Assembly (NCBI GenBank): GCA_002372315.1
Contig: DFFU01000026.1
Span: 13,348 to 77,347, forward strand
DNA from: Alphaproteobacteria bacterium UBA3768
Lineage (GTDB): Bacteria; Pseudomonadota; Alphaproteobacteria; CAAHEQ01; UBA3637
DNA: 64,000 bases
Direction of reading: 5' to 3'
Below the pieces are notes generated by a model. The model was given only the letters and a program-made list of their open reading frames with translations, had not been told where the DNA came from and searched no databases. Position numbers and translations under genes: made by a program. This document shows, piece after piece, positions 60,582 to 64,000 of the stretch (the stretch's first letter is position 1; each line of letters starts with the position of its first letter).

Positions 60582-62588
60582 TTAAATTTCCCCATCCAAA
60601 ACTTCAAAATCGGTCAATTTTTTAATCTTATCACGCAGTTCGGCAGCTAGTTCAAAATTCAAATCCTCTGCTGCGGTCAACATTTGTTTTTTAAGACTTT
60701 CAACTGATTCAGTTATTTGGTCTTCTTTTTCCACTTTTTGTCCAGTTAAATCATTGAAATCTTTAATTAAATCAGGAATTTCTTTTTTGATTCCTTTTGG
60801 AATTATATGATTTTCCAAATTAAAAGCAATTTGTTTTTCCCGACGTCGATTAGTTTCATTGAGAGCATATTCCAAAGAACCTGTCATTTTATCAGCATAT
60901 AAAATGACGCGTCCTTCTGCATTACGTGCAGCCCGTCCGATTGTTTGGATTAAAGATGTTGATGAACGTAAAAATCCTTCTTTATCTGCATCTAAAATCA
61001 CTACCAAAGCCACTTCCGGAATATCCAACCCTTCTCGCAACAAATTGATTCCAACTAATACATCAAAATTTCCCAAACGCAACTCTCGAATAATTTGAAT
61101 ACGTTCCAAAGTATCAATATCCGAATGCATATACTTGGCACGAACCCCATTTTCATTTAAGTAATCGGTTAAATCTTCAGCCATTTTTTTGGTGAGAGTT
61201 GTTACCAAAACCCGATGTCCTTTGGCACTTTCCAACTGACATTCAGAAATGAGATCTTCCACCTGAGTTGATACAGGACGCACAATGCATTCAGGATCCA
61301 ATAAACCTGTTGGACGTATAATTTGTTCGGTAAATACACCTTTTGTTTGTTCCAATTCCCAAGGTCCAGGAGTTGCTGAAACAAATATCGTATCAGGACG
61401 CATTTTGTCCCATTCTTCAAATTTTAAAGGACGGTTATCCATGCATGATGGCAATCGGAAACCATATTCGGCCAAAGTTGTTTTACGTGAACGATCGCCT
61501 TTATACATTGCACCAATTTGTGGCACTGTTACATGGCTTTCATCAATAAATACTAATGCATCAGATGGTAAGTATTCAAATAAAGTTGGCGGTGCTTCTC
61601 CTGCTTTTCTTCCCGTTAAATGACGTGAATAATTTTCAATCCCTTTACATGATCCTGTGGCCTCCATCATTTCCAAATCATAACGTGTACGTTGAGAAAT
61701 GCGTTCAGCTTCCAAGGGTTGATTATGATCATTATAGTAGGCTATTCTTTCTTTCAATTCCTGACGAATCGTTTTAATAGCTTGACTGAGAGCTGGCCTT
61801 GGGGTTACATAATGGCTGGCCGGAAATATTGTAATTTCGGGCAACTGTATTTTCTTTTTCCCTGTCAATGGGTCAAATTCAAAGATATCTTCCACCTCAT
61901 CCCCAAACAACATCACGCGCCACGCCAAATCTTCGTAATGGCTGGGGAAAATATCCAACACATCACCATTTAAACGAAAACACCCTCGTTCAAAAGCAAT
62001 ATCATTACGTTTATATTGTAATTCAGCCAATTTGCGTGTCAATTCTGTTAAATCTACATTATCTCCTTTTTTAAGGGAAAATGCCATTGATGAGTAACTT
62101 TCAGCATCTCCAATGCCGTAAATACATGATACAGAAGAGACCACAATTACATCTCTGCGTTCTAGTAAATGACGCGTTGCAGAGTGGCGCAAACGATCAA
62201 TTTGTTCGTTTATAGCTGAATCTTTTTCAATGTATGTGTCTGTTTTGGGAATATAGGCTTCGGGTTGGTAATAATCGTAATAAGAAACAAAATATTCCAC
62301 CGCATTTTTTGGAAAAAAGGCTTTCATTTCTGCGTATAGTTGAGCCGCTAAGGTTTTATTATGTGCCAAAATTAAAGTGGGACGCTTTACGGCCTGAATT
62401 ACTTGTGCCATTGTATAGGTTTTGCCTGAACCCGTAATGCCCAATAGAACCTGGTTATGTTCACCTTTTTTTAAACCATCCACCAAAGACTGAATGGCCT
62501 GAGGTTGGTCTCCAGCGGGCGAAAAAGGGGACTCCAGATGAAAATCTGCGTCCCCCTGTAAATTTGGTTTGTTATACATCGGAATCAT
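60582..62588 (-). CDS. uvrB: Excinuclease ABC subunit B
   Basis: The 668-aa protein has Walker A GITGSGKT (residues ~51-58), the beta-hairpin [25 protein letters not shown] near 345, the helicase motifs [17 protein letters not shown] and QTIGRAARN, and the C-terminal UVR motif ([27 protein letters not shown]). It is the damage-sensing helicase of nucleotide excision repair. The start overlaps the end of the membrane protein gene (ATGA). Confidence 0.97.
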   Translation of the reverse strand: MIPMYNKPNLQGDADFHLESPFSPAGDQPQAIQSLVDGLKKGEHNQVLLGITGSGKTYTMAQVIQAVKRPTLILAHNKTLAAQLYAEMKAFFPKNAVEYFVSYYDYYQPEAYIPKTDTYIEKDSAINEQIDRLRHSATRHLLERRDVIVVSSVSCIYGIGDAESYSSMAFSLKKGDNVDLTELTRKLAELQYKRNDIAFERGCFRLNGDVLDIFPSHYEDLAWRVMLFGDEVEDIFEFDPLTGKKKIQLPEITIFPASHYVTPRPALSQAIKTIRQELKERIAYYNDHNQPLEAERISQRTRYDLEMMEATGSCKGIENYSRHLTGRKAGEAPPTLFEYLPSDALVFIDESHVTVPQIGAMYKGDRSRKTTLAEYGFRLPSCMDNRPLKFEEWDKMRPDTIFVSATPGPWELEQTKGVFTEQIIRPTGLLDPECIVRPVSTQVEDLISECQLESAKGHRVLVTTLTKKMAEDLTDYLNENGVRAKYMHSDIDTLERIQIIRELRLGNFDVLVGINLLREGLDIPEVALVVILDADKEGFLRSSTSLIQTIGRAARNAEGRVILYADKMTGSLEYALNETNRRREKQIAFNLENHIIPKGIKKEIPDLIKDFNDLTGQKVEKEDQITESVESLKKQMLTAAEDLNFELAAELRDKIKKLTDFEVLDGEI

Positions 62589-63712
62589 TTTGTTCTTTTC
62601 CTAATCACTTTTTGTTTTTTTCGCTTAGAAGATTTCTTTTTGGTTCTTTTTTGTGTTCTTAAATTATTTTTAACCTCTTTAACCATTTCTTTTGAAGCAG
62701 TAGGTAAAGTTAAAATAGCTCCTTTAAAAGCCCCCAAAATATCTTTCCATGAGCCAACTGAGCAATTTAAGTCAACCAACTTACAATAAAGATTATAACA
62801 AACAACAAATGTAAATAAAATTGATAATAAAAAGATATAAGATGCTTGCATTGGTAAAATCGTCATAAATGCCGCCAATATTCCCATGACAAATGTATGT
62901 GAAAAAACAGATACAATGGCTTTTTTTCTTTTGTCTTTGTTTTCTAAACCAGCACTTAAAAGAGTTATCATTTTTTGTTCTTTCACTCGTCTCAAAACTA
63001 AAAACAAAGATTCCATTAAATAATAACCATAAACTAGTAATAAAATTGAAAAATTACCAGACAGTAAACATGTGGTCCATACTCCAGCCCAAATAAAACC
63101 ACTCATTTCAGCCAAATAAGGGCCTAAGTTATATATTCCAAGAGAAAAACGTTTTAATGAGATAACCAATACTGTAACCCCCAAGATTCCAGCAAAAGCA
63201 GATAATTCACGTGGGAATACAGTGAGTATGCAACAAGAAACTAACAACGCAACTGCCCATGCGTTTGAAACCAAATAAGATGTCATGGGATATTTATCAA
63301 AAGTTGTAAAAAATCGCCATCCAATCAGCCAAGCAAAAATCATAAAAAAGCTGTATATCCAATACCCTATAGAGAGTTCAGGTAACGGCATTATAACTCC
63401 AAAAACACCAATTGTGCATAACAGCAATTGTAATAAAATTTTTTGTTTAAGAGGATAATTTTTTTGTGAAAATAAAAATAATCCGCCGAGCAATAGCAGT
63501 ATCATAATCCACGTGTAAAAAGGTAAATTGACATTAAATCCATACACTATCGTTCCTCCCAACACAATAGAAAGGCTCAAAAAAACAGCCGAAAAAATGT
63601 CTATTTTTTTTAAAAAAACTTTGTCAGATTTGGCATACAAAAAACGTTGAGCCAAAGAAAAGGACAACAATCCAACAAAAAACAGCAATAATAACGACAG
63701 AAAAATCCACAT
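62585..63712 (-). CDS. Polytopic membrane protein with basic tail
   Basis: The 375-aa protein has about ten hydrophobic segments through residue ~330. The last ~35 residues are very basic ([18 protein letters not shown]). No family is recognised and no conserved charged motif is seen in the membrane part. AGGGGAGGGG stands before its ATG. It overlaps uvrB by 4 bp, so it is co-transcribed, but a repair role is not implied. Confidence 0.75.
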   Translation of the reverse strand: MWIFLSLLLLFFVGLLSFSLAQRFLYAKSDKVFLKKIDIFSAVFLSLSIVLGGTIVYGFNVNLPFYTWIMILLLLGGLFLFSQKNYPLKQKILLQLLLCTIGVFGVIMPLPELSIGYWIYSFFMIFAWLIGWRFFTTFDKYPMTSYLVSNAWAVALLVSCCILTVFPRELSAFAGILGVTVLVISLKRFSLGIYNLGPYLAEMSGFIWAGVWTTCLLSGNFSILLLVYGYYLMESLFLVLRRVKEQKMITLLSAGLENKDKRKKAIVSVFSHTFVMGILAAFMTILPMQASYIFLLSILFTFVVCYNLYCKLVDLNCSVGSWKDILGAFKGAILTLPTASKEMVKEVKNNLRTQKRTKKKSSKRKKQKVIRKRTK

Positions 63713-63734
63713 AAATCCCCTCCCCTAAAATATG

Positions 63735-63956
63735 TTAGGCTTTATGACGGAAAGCAATACGCCCTTTTGATAAATCATATGGGGTCATTTCAACATCTAC
63801 CTTATCCCCCACCATCACACGAATGCGAAACTTACGCATTTTACCCGAAGTGTGTGCCAAAATCTCATGTCCATTTTCTAATTGCACACGAAAAGTAGCA
63901 TTTGGTAATGCTTCAATTACCGTACCTGTAAACTGTAAAACTTCTTCTTTTGCCAT
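63735..63956 (-). CDS. infA: Translation initiation factor IF-1
   Basis: The 73-aa S1-fold protein ([41 protein letters not shown]...) ends in the conserved [12 protein letters not shown]. All positions and length agree with bacterial IF-1. AGGAGTC is upstream of its ATG. Confidence 0.97.
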   Translation of the reverse strand: MAKEEVLQFTGTVIEALPNATFRVQLENGHEILAHTSGKMRKFRIRVMVGDKVDVEMTPYDLSKGRIAFRHKA

Positions 63957-63977
63957 AAAGACTCCTAAAAAAAATAA

Positions 63978-64000
63978 TGGGGCGGAAGATGAGACTCGAA
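63978..64000 (-). tRNA. Partial tRNA at right edge, probably tRNA-Gly
   Basis: The minus strand enters with T-loop TTCGAGT, stem CTCAT, acceptor CTTCCGC, discriminator C and CCA. The acceptor CTTCCGC (partner GCGGAAG) matches tRNA-Gly. The rest, including the anticodon, is outside the window. Confidence 0.55.

Overview
The window is an AT-rich bacterial chromosome segment that points to an alphaproteobacterium. It encodes a CtrA-type response regulator with a candidate CtrA box (TTAA-N7-TTAA) at its own promoter, a plsX-ihfA-merR cluster, a tRNA-Val with a CAC anticodon, and core genes in a typical alphaproteobacterial style. An uncultured, possibly host-associated lineage is plausible, but that is inference. 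Promoters of the TTGACA-N17-TATAAT type are easy to see throughout.

Region 1 (1-24963) is mostly conserved chromosome. It holds the 3' part of a TrmJ/SpoU-like RNA methyltransferase, then a rod-shape operon (mreB, mreC, mreD, mrdA, rodA) ending in a TPR/Sel1 protein. Next come a divergent radical SAM gene and a tRNA-Ser. A cell-wall and replication operon follows (lytic transglycosylase, rlpA, D,D-carboxypeptidase, tmk, holB, tatD, a PhnP-like hydrolase). A 31-codon membrane microprotein, suhB, rpmF, plsX, ihfA and a merR gene come next. ctrA is divergent from a pilin-like gene. An ankyrin/outer-membrane-barrel protein, a 6S-like RNA, aspS, a DUF62-like protein and an ADP-ribosyltransferase-like protein complete the region.

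Region 2 (about 25007-42556) is a 17.5-kb integrative element between 57-bp direct repeats that lie inside two tRNA-Val(CAC) copies. It encodes a P4-type tyrosine integrase, an AlpA-like HTH protein, several unknown proteins, an iteron array, a probable small RNA, and a tightly packed operon: a 1630-aa type ISP-like restriction-helicase-methylase, a PIF1/RecD-like helicase, a GIY-YIG nuclease and an acidic small protein. Two serine recombinases, a SLOG-family operon and a pentapeptide-repeat DNA-binding protein follow. The whole element is almost free of the CG dinucleotide. I count about 10 in 17.4 kb, against 20 in the single 0.9-kb chromosomal gene to its left. The depletion crosses codon positions and intergenic DNA and ends at the attachment repeats.

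Region 3 (42557-64000) returns to chromosome: two unknown genes, tRNA-Asn and tRNA-Cys, a 3416-aa autotransporter whose passenger contains an ancient duplication of about 1160 residues, two unknown genes, queH, and a minus-strand block of infA, a membrane protein, uvrB, an amidase, pheS and pheT. A partial tRNA, probably Gly, sits at the right edge.

The most promising system is the element's operon at 30195-37776 (small RNA, type ISP-like enzyme, PIF1 helicase, GIY-YIG nuclease, acidic protein). It looks like an anti-phage defence module, carried on DNA that appears to have been purged of CG dinucleotides.
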